A stretch of 64,000 bases of DNA from Cladosporium sp. IMV 00045 (Eukaryota; Ascomycota; Dothideomycetes; Cladosporiales; Cladosporiaceae). Within the stretch, counting starts at the first letter, position 1. The number at the start of each line of letters is the position of its first letter. Shown here piece by piece: positions 1-10,700 of the stretch. Below the pieces are notes generated by a model. The model did not search any database. It was not told the origin of the DNA and saw nothing but the letters and a program-made list of their open reading frames with translations. The stretch covers positions 1 to 64,000 of the forward strand of contig MSJI02000388.1 in the NCBI GenBank assembly GCA_001931905.2. The letters run 5' to 3'. A program made the translations under genes and the position numbers.

Positions 1-506
1 CTGCTGTGCGATTTCACGCTACCGCCGCCAGAACTAACAGTGGAAGGTGCCTGGCTGCCACCATATCCAGTCTGCTGAGGCCCACTGGCAAATGGCTTGC
101 TCTTGGTGTTCTTGTGGGCGTTCTTCTCACGCTCGTCAACCTTCTTCTTGAACTGCTTCGCCTCCTTCTCATCTGCGAAGCTCAAACCCGCCATGCAATC
201 CTCCAACTCGAAGCTGTGAAAGAATGTCCTGTCCTGGTTGTACTGGAACGTGTCATAGATTTCCTGGTCCCAAAGCACACCGCGATTGGAGGGCGAGACG
301 TCCACCAGTTTAATGAAGTAGGCGTTGCCCACAAGGTCATTCGCCAGGACTGCAGCGCCCTGCAGACCCGTGAAGACCCATCTGTTGTGGTGTTGAGGGT
401 GTGCGATGTACAGCTTAGCGACGGCGACGGCGTGGATTTTGTTCGAGGCTTTTGGCACAGTGCGCTTCACCGTTTGTTTATCGTCGTCCGAGAGAATGGA
501 GGGCAT
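1..506 (-). CDS. las17: WASP/Las17 family actin nucleation promoting factor, N-terminal part (3' end outside window)
   Basis: The reverse strand opens with ATG at 506 and stays open to the window edge (about 168 codons). The first ~115 residues form a WH1/EVH1 domain of the fungal WASP type: a start MPSILSDDDKQ, then the stretches TGLQGAAVLANDLVGNAYF, VDVSPSNRGVLWDQEIYDTF and FFHSFELEDCMAGLSF. After it comes a Lys/Glu-rich segment and then a Gly/Ser/Gln-rich linker, as expected before the proline-rich part. Family knowledge: Las17/Wsp1 binds verprolin (WIP) through WH1 and activates Arp2/3 at cortical actin patches during endocytosis. The proline-rich and VCA regions would lie beyond position 1 and are not seen. 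No intron is visible in the part present. Identification is firm; completeness cannot be judged. Confidence 0.88.
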   Translation of the reverse strand, partial: MPSILSDDDKQTVKRTVPKASNKIHAVAVAKLYIAHPQHHNRWVFTGLQGAAVLANDLVGNAYFIKLVDVSPSNRGVLWDQEIYDTFQYNQDRTFFHSFELEDCMAGLSFADEKEAKQFKKKVDEREKNAHKNTKSKPFASGPQQTGYGGSQAPSTVSSGGGSVKSHS

Positions 507-1378
507 TGTGTGTTTCTTTGCTGAAGAGACTGTTGCCGCCTTACAAGCGTATTGTGGCCAGATCCCGGCAAGTTTGCTCCAGTGTTTCGAGGTCTCGTGT
601 CACTTGCAAGCCGAGCATGCAACGTCGTCAGCTATGATTGTCTGTTGTGGTGTTGCGGCGACCTAGCGAAAGGATCCGCAATGTGTAATTGTAAACGAGA
701 GAGAGTCTTTGATGAGTACTTGTATCGCGAGTAAGAAGAGTTGCAGCCTCCAGGCTCCAACAACAGACAGCTTGTAGTCGGTGGTCGTAGAGGTCCTGAG
801 GACAGCAGTTGGCTGGCTGGCTGTCAGGCTGTCTCTCTCTCTGACATCGCTGATCGCTGCCAAGGCTTGCTGCCCGAGGACGGACTTCAGCGCAATCAGG
901 CTCCATGACATAATCATCATCTTCACAAACACGTTGAAAACGGGGCTGCCACGCCTGCCGCGACCACCGCTTTTCCCATAACAGATTAACAGATCCCTGC
1001 CAGCGCACGCTCGGTGAGGCCACCGCAACAAAGACAAGTCACATGATCGGGACAGTCGTCTTGCAGTTACATGATTCATTCATACACACCGCTGTCACCA
1101 CTTGCGCGCGGTAAACGGGGGACCTGCTAAAGCAGGACCAGCGGTATGCTACGTATGCAACTATTTATGCCCCGATGTGGTGCCCGATACCTGTGCACTC
1201 GGGTCTTCCCAATCGCTGTCTGCTGATAATTATCACGTCTTCTCGTTTTCTCATTCCATCGTGTAAAAGAAACAGTTAGGCCAATGAAATTCGTCTTTTC
1301 CAAACTCGACTCGCTGCATCATCCAAGCTTCTTGCATGAGAACAGACGTTCTCGACGTCTGCCATCCTCATCTAATCC
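507..1378. other. Intergenic: las17 5' region and 3' flank of the next gene
   Basis: No supported gene. Open frames here (for example 628-1079 on the minus strand) lack family features and conserved starts. The las17 promoter and leader must lie here. Confidence 0.6.
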
Positions 1379-4300
1379 TCAAAGGACGTTGTGGATCCTG
1401 CAAAGTTCAGTTCCGTGAATTCCTTCCTGGCACTCAACGCAGACCGGCTCTTGACACATGGATTCGGAGCAAAGCGTGATGCAATCCGGACAGAAACGAC
1501 GCTCGCACTGAGAGCATCTCAAGAATGCACTCCATTCCTCGATGCCGTTCGGCTTCTTCACCTTCAAGTTTGCGACCAAATCGTTGAGCCGGCGGAATCC
1601 ACTGATTCTCACAATGTCCGTCTCCCGGGGGTCCCTCGTTTCCAGGCGGGAGACCGCGTCTGCGAAGAAGCAACAGAAGGCGTTGCAATGAGCACAGTGT
1701 TCGGGTTCGCTTGGCTCATCGGTGTATGAGGTGCCGATGAAGTACTCTGATGCGTAGTCGGACATGCGAACAGGCTGGCCAGGCGCCGGGGAGGGGAGTG
1801 CTGGGAGAATGACTGCTGGGTTGTGAATGCGACGGCACATGACCTTCTTGGTGTTCCAAGCGTAACTATGGCCTGGATGCTCTGGGTCTCCTGGCATACG
1901 TTCACGAATTGGCTCAAGGCCAGCCTCCGAGCGCAGGGTCTGGATCTCTTGGTCTTGAAAGCGGCCTTGTGAATCAGGGCTTTGCGAAGTGGTAGGAGCA
2001 GGGCTTGATTGCTGCCATGCGTTGATAATCTCCCGGATGCTGATGTTTGCATTACTGGCATCGGCTTGGCTTCCTTGATTTTCGGCTCGAGTGCTGGATT
2101 CACGAGTGGTACCATCGCCCGCCATGCGGCGGGAACTTGAGCGCCCACCGCTGGGGTTACTGCCTCTGCGCGAACCCGGCTGGCTGAAGAGTGGCATTAC
2201 TGGAGATATTGGCTCGAAGATACTCTGTCTTGATGGTTGTGGCTCTGAACCGCTTCCGTGCGGTACGCCCGTGGGAGTGCGTGTATTGCTGGTCCCGGTT
2301 GCTTGAGATACTGAGCGTAGATCTGGGATCACTCGTTTACCGCGGCCGCGGGCTGCTACATTTTCACTGAAGCTTCTGACGTTTGTCTCTACGCCATGTG
2401 TACAGGGCAGCATTGACCGCGGCTGATTGTCATTGCCACCTTGTTCCTCAGTTTGCCCAGTCTGAGGGTATGCCGACTTCTTTCGCTTGCCCTCGGCTCG
2501 GCTTGGGGTGTATTCGTAGGCTAGAGGCGATGATTTGGATGTTGCCTGTTGTGGTGTGCCCAAGGAAGGACCGCGTCTCGAGCTTCCAACGTGAGACTGC
2601 ATGTGCGAGGATCTTTCTGTGCCCTCTGTCGATTTGATGGTATCCTGGGTTGGCTTGCGAGAACCTGATGCTGCGAGCGGTACAAGGCGCCTCTTGCCCT
2701 GTGAAGTTCCAACGTCGGTATCCTGAGTCTGCGATGCATTCGAAGGCGGGATTGATGCCTCGCCCATGCTCTCGACGGATTCTGCGACTCTCGGGTTCCA
2801 TTGCAGACTATCCAGGCGTGGCGGCAGTGTTGTCAATGGCTGTCTCTCACTGCCTGGAGACGTCGAGAATTCATTCGAATACTCATCGGTACTTGTGCTT
2901 GGTGAATGCGCAGGCTCACCGCTCCTCTTGGCCTCAAGTCTATCTCTGGGGGTAATCGTCGGTAGCGATGATGATCTGGTCTCATGCTCAGCACCGGATG
3001 CGAGGGCTGCGGCCATGAAATCGCTCGCATCAGGGACAAGTGGGATATGGCTGAGGCGAGCGTAGTCCCTCGGAGCCAATAGAGGTGACGGTGATTTGGT
3101 CCCTTGGGTTTGATCCCCGGGTCGAGCGCTGATGTTAGATTGAGGTCCTGCTCTGGCAGAATGCTTGGGGTTGGGTGGCGGATCACGCGAATTGTATAGA
3201 CGATGTGGACGATCCAGGGTGCTTGTTGAAATCCCTGGGGCTGAACCTACTCTTTTCTCTATAGTTGGTGGTGTAGGAGGAGCACGAACAGGCATCATTG
3301 GAGCGGCAGGACCACTGGCCGACCTTCCTGTGTTTGGCGAAGTGAAGATGCTCTGTTGAATGGGTGCAGTCTTCGGAGTGTTACCAACCTGTGAATTTTG
3401 GCTAAAGCCATAGTGACCTGACGTGGAACCCTCGTGGTATGTTATCTCAGGGTCAGTATATTCCTCGACAACCACGGAGGGCCTGTTTAGTTTCCGTGGT
3501 GCCTGCAGTGCCGCAACATGTTGTTCTGGTCCTGTTGAAGGGACAGTGGCATATTGACGACGTACGCCACCAGGAGTCGTTGGGATCCTTGATGTACCAA
3601 TGGAAGATTTGACTTTGCGGAGTGTAGGAATGCGAGAGGGTGTCGAGATTGTGCTGTGAGCTTCGGGAGAGGGTGAGGATGCTTCTGATCCTCGAAGTGC
3701 TGGGTGGACTCCCACGGTCGGTAAGTCCTTCAAGATTCTATCAGGGGCTTTTCCTTTTCCCTTTCCTCGATACGTCGGCTGCCTGTAGATAGAGTGTTGT
3801 TGAGAAAGCTCGTTCGAGCTTGAAGCCTTTCTGACGCTTCTCTGTTGCTGGGCCGGATTCCGCTTCGCGGGCGTTGGGATACGGCTTGGACTATGGCCCA
3901 GTCTTTGGCGTGGGTCGAGAGATTTTCCAAGGTTGGAACTGTGAGGCGTCGGGGTGCGTGGGTCAGAGCGTGGAAAATCGGGAGACGTTCTCTGAACGCG
4001 CTGCTTGACTTCTTCGGATCCAAGTCTACTCAAGCGTGGGTCAAAGCCTTCGGTATTGAAGACATTGGTCATCTCTTCTGCGCTGGTGCGTACTAAAGAG
4101 CTGAATGAATCGTCTCCCTCTTTGGTCTTGCTTGGAGTATCTTCAACGTCTCTGCTTAAAGGCCGTCCTCGAACTCTGGGCACTTGCAATCCCGGTGTTT
4201 GCGATGAGCCTGAACCAAAGCGCATGCTGATGCCGAGGCCAGACGGAGATTCTACCAGGAGTCGCTCACGCTCCTTCTCATCTTCCGTGAGCAAACCAAG

Positions 4301-5813
4301 GACCTTGCGAAAGCTGTACTCTTTGTGCTCCTTGTCCTTCTGAGCCTGCTTGGCAGCCAGAAACTCCGGCGTCGGGTTGATGCGCATTTCCTCAAGGTAC
4401 TTGCGCTCGCGGCGTTTGTTTGCCTCAACCCATTCTGGCTGCTTGAACAAGCGATCGCGCAAGGCTCTTGTGTCCTTGTGATTGAGGATCTCCATAACAA
4501 ATTTCCAGTCATCGTCGTCGAAGTCCTTCGGGTCTTTCTTTGGAAGCCAGCCGTGCTCGTCATGTTTGCCAATTAGCATATCAATCGTCTGCTTCGCCCA
4601 TTTGAGACGGCCCTCGCGCTCTCTGCTGACGCTTCTGATGATCTTCTGCTCGGCCTTTGTGACGGCTTTCTGCTCGCGGCGCTCCTTCTCCTGCTCTTGT
4701 CGAACTCGTTCTTTGACTCTAGCAACCGCACTGTCCCAGAAGGGGTCCTCGGGGCCTGAAGGGAACTCGCGTGAGGATTCTGTCGTGCATGTCGTGTCAA
4801 CCGTGGTGGTGCTCGTCAGGTTTCTGAAGTCGCGCACTGGGCGACCAGAAGTCCATCCTGCGGAGCCTGGTGTCTTCGGAGACGCAGAGGCTGGTGCCCG
4901 GCCCTCATAATTTAGGAATGGTGCAAAATTAGCATCGGTCGGCCTCCTCAGCGCCGCAGCTGAGATATCCCGGTGCTCTCTGGTCGGAGATGCTTTGCGC
5001 AGGCCGGCTGGTCTCGTCCTCTCGGTGGGCGACGGGCGCACAAGGGCATCCTGGGAGCCCTGGACGTACCGCGACGGGATCGGAGGGACAGGGGGCGCCT
5101 CGTTCTCCTCGGCAGGGCTTGCAAGAGCCGGCGACCCTGGTGACGACGAGGTTTTCGACCTCTGCGAGAGGTCGGTGGTGCTTGTTTTGCTCTTTAAAGA
5201 GCGAGCCGACGCCTTCTCCTTCAGCCACTTGGGCCACAACGCCTCCTGTTGAGAAAGATCAGTTGAAGTCCTTCTCGGTGGAAGTGCACGTTGTTGCGTC
5301 AAGGAGCTAGGCGACATGAGCTCATCGTAGGCTCGCAAGCTAGAGACCTGTGACTTTGTCAGTGGAATCCGAACGTGTAGGGGACAGGGGACGTACCTCA
5401 TGTTGCCTGCGCTTCTCGATGCCAGCACGTGCATGTCTGACGCTTCCTCCCTTGCGCTTCTCATTGACGTGCCCAAGCATGCTGTCACCAGTGTCGCTGA
5501 TAGCACCATAACCCATTGACCTCACTTCCATATTTGCCACTGTCCCCGGCAAGCCTTCCGCCCATGCTCCCTGTATTGCCTCCGCTGCTACTGCCGCCGC
5601 AGCCCGTTTGCTTCGCTCAATGACATTAAGAAAACGTTCACGTACCTTCTTCTTGGAGCGACGAGAAGTTTCCTCCTCGTCGCTCCACTCCATCTGGCTG
5701 ACCGGGCCAGACGGAGCTTCTCTCGGCTGCCCTGCTGCAGCCTCGTCAAGGTCCCGCACGAGCGGGAGCAGGGACAGCCGAGAGGGCCGCTCGTCGGCCG
5801 GTCGTGACTGCAT
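1379..5813 (-). CDS. Large disordered protein with a Cys-rich C-terminal zinc-binding-like region, function unknown
   Basis: Two exons on the reverse strand, 5813-5397 and 5347-1379, separated by a 49-nt intron (donor GTACGT, acceptor CACAG) joined in phase 0; about 1461 residues from the ATG at 5813. The true start may be further upstream: the frame continues back through a proline-rich run to about 5957 without an ATG, and a CTGAC branch-like motif followed by CACCAG near 5922 suggests an earlier exon. Most of the protein is low complexity, rich in Ser, Pro, Arg and Thr, with a charged helical stretch (RVKERVRQEQEKERREQKAV) near residue 400. The last ~110 residues are different: repeated CxxC pairs (CAHC, CSQC, CPDC, CVEC) and single Cys/His, resembling a RING- or B-box-like zinc fold. 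I do not recognise the family. A scaffold or ubiquitin-ligase role is only a guess from the Cys pattern. Confidence 0.62.
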
Positions 5814-6781
5814 TGGTGGTGGCGGCGGTGGTCGCTGCACCGTCGCGGAGGGTGTTGGTGGTGGTGGAGGTGGTGGTGGAGGAGCAGGAGGGGGAGCGGG
5901 AGGTGGGTGGTGTGCTGGTGGTGCAGTCGACAGCGTCAGCGAAATCAAAATATAAAATCAGCAACGAGGCGGGGGGCTGGGGCTGCTCGTTTGACATGTG
6001 ATTGAAGTGAGGTTAGATCTTGGCATTCATGTCTCCATGGCAGTCACGGTCGTACCTTCCGTGATAAAGAGATAAATAGCCATCAACACCGCTGGGATCA
6101 TACATACCCGTCGTCGCAGCAGCAGCGTGCGTTACCATGAGCCCACTGATCCATACTTGCCCTCCTATTTGATGAATTTGCTCGTGCATTGTGATGTTGG
6201 AGTCTGCAGTGATACATCGATATAATCAACGGCTCGGAGGATCGAAATACAACTACTGTTTATGCCTTTGCAGTGACTGTTGCGACTCCATACTCGTGGT
6301 TCTGCGTCCTTGCCATGCCGAAGATGCGGTACGTGGTGAATTCATACGGCCTGCAACATGGCTTCGGCAGGAAGTATGGAAGGAGTACCGTCAACCGTAT
6401 TGCCTAGCGACATCGGGTCAGACGGGCTCAGGTTTCTGTCAAACACCAAACATTCGAGAGTTGCATTCACTTACTCGAGTTGGCCTTCCAACAACCAAAC
6501 AACCACTGCAACTTCTTTTCGCTATCCCCATCAAGGATCACACATCGACAAGAACCCCAAGCACAGAAGAGACCAACCATCCATTCGAAGTTATGTTCAT
6601 GACATTCAAGCAGGCTATCTACTCTGCAAGCAAGAAAATGTAACCCAAACCAAACAAAAACGGTCATGAGTGTAAAACATCACGAAATCATCGCCCAAAC
6701 GCATGGAATGCCATCAAGAGTATCATGTTCGGTGGCCAAAGCCGACGGGGTCGAAGTGTGTGTGGATCTGTCGAGTGCTGC
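5814..6781. other. Intergenic: 5' region of the Cys-rich-tail gene and 3' flank of ubc13
   Basis: No supported gene. It holds the promoter and perhaps a first small exon of the gene ending at 1379. A candidate is a short ATG exon just above a GTACGA donor near 6053, but this could not be confirmed. Confidence 0.5.
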
Positions 6782-7370
6782 TTACTTCTTCTGGGCGTAG
6801 AGCTGAGTCCACTCCCTCGCGTTCTTGATAGCCTCCGGCTGGTTTTCCTGTGCATTTGTCAGCTCGTATTCACTCCATTTCGTGGGTCAAGAAGTATCAA
6901 GACTGGACAAACCTTCCACTGCTTGGCCACAGCCTCATTCAGCGGGTCCTCAGGGTTGGGAGCACCGAGCAGAGCCTGGATACTGAGGAGGATAGTGCGG
7001 ATCTGAAGAGCAGGCGACCAGTTGTTCTTGAGCACGTCCAGGCAGATGCGGCCGAGTCTGTCGATGTTGGGGTGGTAGATGCGGGTCAAGAAGCGTATCC
7101 GAGGCGGGCACATGGGGTAGTCGTCGGGCAGGAAGAGCTCCAGGTTGAATTTTCCGCCTGATTCAGTCAGCATATCCAGGATTCCGCTGTGCTTCGTACG
7201 TGGGTTGTTTGCGTCTTCTCACCTTCGTAGCAGCTTCCATCTGGTCCATCCACCCAAACGTCGAAGTAGCGTGCGTTCTCGTCGTGAGGCTCAGCAGAAA
7301 TGCCGGGCACAGGCTCGTTCTGTAATCTCTCCGTCTCCTTGATAATCCTCTTAGGCAGTGGTGCCGACAT
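6782..7370 (-). CDS. ubc13: Ubiquitin-conjugating enzyme E2 Ubc13 (K63-specific)
   Basis: Three exons on the reverse strand: 7370-7223, 7157-6913 and 6847-6782, with two 65-nt introns (7158-7222 and 6848-6912) that have GT..CAG ends. The spliced protein is 152 residues, the usual Ubc13 length. It starts [16 protein letters not shown], has the E2 signature [17 protein letters not shown] with active-site Cys88, and ends [21 protein letters not shown] shortly before the stop. Family knowledge: Ubc13 pairs with the E2 variant Mms2 to build K63-linked ubiquitin chains in post-replication DNA repair (on PCNA, with Rad5) and endosomal sorting. The gene is divergent from the helicase gene at 7797, sharing a 426-bp upstream region. 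All catalytic features are intact. Confidence 0.96.
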
Positions 7371-7796
7371 TTTGCTTATCCGCTTCTGAGTCAACGCCTT
7401 CTTTTGTTCTTTGAACCGCCTTGTCTCAGTCGCTGTTGGGAGTCAAGTCTCGAGGCTTGACTTTAATGAGTCGCGCTTGATGTTCCGCTAGCACTCCGAC
7501 TGTTCAGAGTGTATTGAGGTCGTGTGTGGGTGATTGTGGTAATCAGAAAGTGTAATCGAAGTGAAATGACATCCAAGAAGCGCATGAAAGAGGGACGTCG
7601 CTGCCCCTCATGTCATTGGACGAGGCCCGCGTCGCAAGTCGTCACTGATGGCTGAAGGGCTGAACAATTTCTGGGGCGGGCGATTGCTCTGTCACATGCC
7701 GAAATCAGTTTCACGAGTACATGTAATACTGGGCGGTCTCGACCACCACATGGATCCGCCGACAAGTGTATATTGTACGTACTCGAGATCACGATA
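7371..7796. promoter_or_regulatory. Shared divergent upstream region of ubc13 and the DEAH helicase
   Basis: 426 bp lie between the two start codons, so both promoters must be here. The only striking element is the near-perfect palindrome at 7441-7462, listed separately. No TATA-like element could be assigned with confidence. Confidence 0.55.
7441..7462. promoter_or_regulatory. 22-nt near-perfect palindrome in the ubc13/helicase divergent promoter
   Basis: The arms AGTCAAG and CTTGACT flank a CTCGAG-like core. Only one symmetric base pair (positions 8 and 15 of the element) breaks perfect dyad symmetry. It lies 71 bp upstream of the ubc13 start and 335 bp upstream of the helicase start. It could bind a dimeric transcription factor; no specific factor can be named. 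Confidence 0.35.
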
Positions 7797-10700
7797 ATGG
7801 TCAACAAACCGCATGCGCCGCGCAGCAACAAGCCCGGAAGCAAGAAACCTCAGGCCAGCGCGAGCACAATCAACGGAGAAGACACGAGCTACATAGTCTT
7901 TGGAAATGACAAACCCGGAAAGAAAGGCAAATCGAGTCAGTCAGCAGCTCCCGCACCCGCAGGAAAGGGCAAAGCAAATGAGGCACCCGCAAGTGGCCAA
8001 CCTGAACCAGAAAAGAAGCCGGACACCAGGACATTGATCGCAGGGTCATCATGGACTGGCAAACTCCCACAGACGCTCTTCAATGAGCACTGTCAGAAGC
8101 AGCGCTGGGAGAGGCCGGAATACACAATACATAAAGCCAACGGTGGATTCACCGGTGCGGTCATCTTGCGCCAGAAGCACCCAAAGACCGGCGAGATCAC
8201 TGTATTGCCTCCTATACAGCCTCCCAAAGATTACAACAAGGATCATGGAAAGCAAGAGAGTCCGGTGGAGGCGAGGCATTTTGCCGCTGCTTACGCTCTG
8301 TTTAGAGTGAGCAATATGAAGAACATACACATGATGCTGCCACCTCAGTATCGGGATTTGTGGAAAGGAGACTTTCTGGATCTGAAGAGCGAGGCTGCGG
8401 CACAAGGCCAGGGATACCTGTACGAGGCGGATCCCTTTGCTGCTAAGAAAGCGCATGATTTGGCCCAGGTGGCCAAAGACAAAGCTCGCGCGGACAAGGC
8501 GAAGGTGGCTCAGGAGGACAAGAAGAATCAAGTTGTCAGTTTGGATGGTCAGGTGCAGTCGAAGCACGTCTTGAAGGGCTGGCAAAGGGTGCCAAAGGTT
8601 GAGATGGGAGGCAGAACACGAAGGGAGGTTGAGAAGCTTGTGAGGAGTCAAGGAGTATGGAATCCGCACCAAGTTCATCTCAGTCCAAATGTGGCCAAGC
8701 AGATCGTCGACGACCTGTCTGCAACAGGCTTCAGGAGAAGCCATGTGGAGGAAGCCGTAGAAGCATGCAAAGATCGTGAGGAGTGTCTTGAGTGGCTTCT
8801 CATCCACGTCCCAGAAGACGACCTACCCAAGTGGGCGCTACCCGAGAGCTACACAGCTGGCGTTAGTATGGCTAGCAGCGATCTCAAACGCGAAGGCAAA
8901 TTGAAACGCTTAGCCTCAAGCGGCTATGCTGCAGATGTCTGCGCAGAAGTGCTGGACAATTGTGGCGGCAACGAGAGCAAGGCCGCAGAGAAACTTCAGA
9001 AACGGCTATTGGGCGAGGAAGATGACACTACATCAAGCGAGCAAGACCCTGCTGACCTTGAGGTCTGGGACGAGGAGCTGGAGACCCTGGCAGCGATCTT
9101 TGGCGAGAAACTCACCAAACATGAAAGAGTATGCACTCTTGTTCTTGAACTCCAAACGCCGACGAAGAAGCCCATCACACTCCGCGCTCGCCCTCCAATG
9201 ATGGGTTATCCGAACAACATCCCCATCCTCTCAATAGAAGCTGAGCTTCCCGCTTACCTCAAGCTTAGCATCTTGAAACAATGCCTGGTGCATGCTCAGG
9301 AATCACTGCTTGGCGAGCAAATGTTATTCAACATCGTAGACTGGCTGGAGAACGAGATCCCCAGCATCATGGAAAATCCTGGTCGACTAAGCGAAATCGC
9401 AAGCGCTGCGACCACAGCCCCTGAGGCGTCTTCGGCTCGTACACCACGCTCCTCGAAACCTCGCAGGCATCCGAGACCAATCGCATGGACACCAAACACC
9501 CCAGGAAGCCAGCGTACACTGGCAGAGTGGTCTGCCAGACAGGACACGCCGGGGCAGAAGAAAATGCTGCAGGCACGACAAAACCTGCCGGCGTGGAAGC
9601 TGCAAGACAGGATTGTGGAAGCCGTCACTAAGAACCAAGTCACCATCATCTCCGGTGAAACGGGATCCGGAAAGTCCACACAGAGTGTCCAGTTCATACT
9701 CGACGATCTGATCAAGCGCTGCTTCGGCGAGCAAGCCAACATAATCTGCACACAGCCCAGGCGTATCAGTGCGCTTGGTTTGGCAGACAGAGTTGCAGAT
9801 GAGCGGTGCGTTCAAGTCGGCGATGAAGTGGGATATGCCATTCGTGGCGAGTCTCGACAGAAAGCCGGAACGACCAAGATTTGCTTTGTGACTACTGGTG
9901 TGCTGCTTCGAAGATTGCAGACTTCGGGTGGTAGCGCAGACGATGTCCTCCGCAGCTTGGCCGACGTGAGTCACGTGGTGATCGATGAAGTCCACGAACG
10001 CAGCCTGGATACGGACTTCCTCCTTGTCCTCCTCAGGGATGTCCTCAAGAAGAGGAAGGATCTGAAGCTGGTGCTGATGAGTGCTACTCTCGACTCTGCG
10101 ACATTTGAGTCTTACTTCAAGGGCATGGCATCTGTTGGCCAGGTTGAAATCGAAGGCCGCACTCACCCGGTCACCGATGTTTACTTGGATGAGATTCTCC
10201 AAGCAACTGGCTTTGCTGGAATGTCGGCGGATGATGAGTCACAATCGATGGTCGACTCTGTCATGGATAACGAGGCAAGCAACAAGGTTGATCCGCGAAC
10301 TATCACCACGGCTCTGAGAGCGGTTGGCACCAGGATCAATTACGAGTTGTTGGCTCAGACGGTGCAAGTCATTGATCAAGGACTTGGCAACGAGGACGGC
10401 GGCATCCTCATCTTCCTCCCTGGTGTGGCGGAGATTGACCAGACCCTCCGTGCACTGCGCGAGCTTCCCGGTCTGCACGCTCTCCCTCTCCATGCCTCCA
10501 TGCAAAGCGCAGAACAACGTCGCGTCTTCCAGAAACCGCCGCATGGCCTGCGAAAGGTCGTCGCTGCAACCAACGTAGCAGAAACATCCATCACGATCGA
10601 CGACATCGTCGCCGTCATCGACACCGGCAGAGTCAAAGAGACGAGCTTCGACCCTGCCAACAACATGGTGAAGCTAGCAGAGGTTTGGGCGTCACGTGCT

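Noticed and set aside
6191..6643. 150-codon open frame near the ubc13 3' flank
   Set aside because: Composition is not protein-like and no domain is visible.
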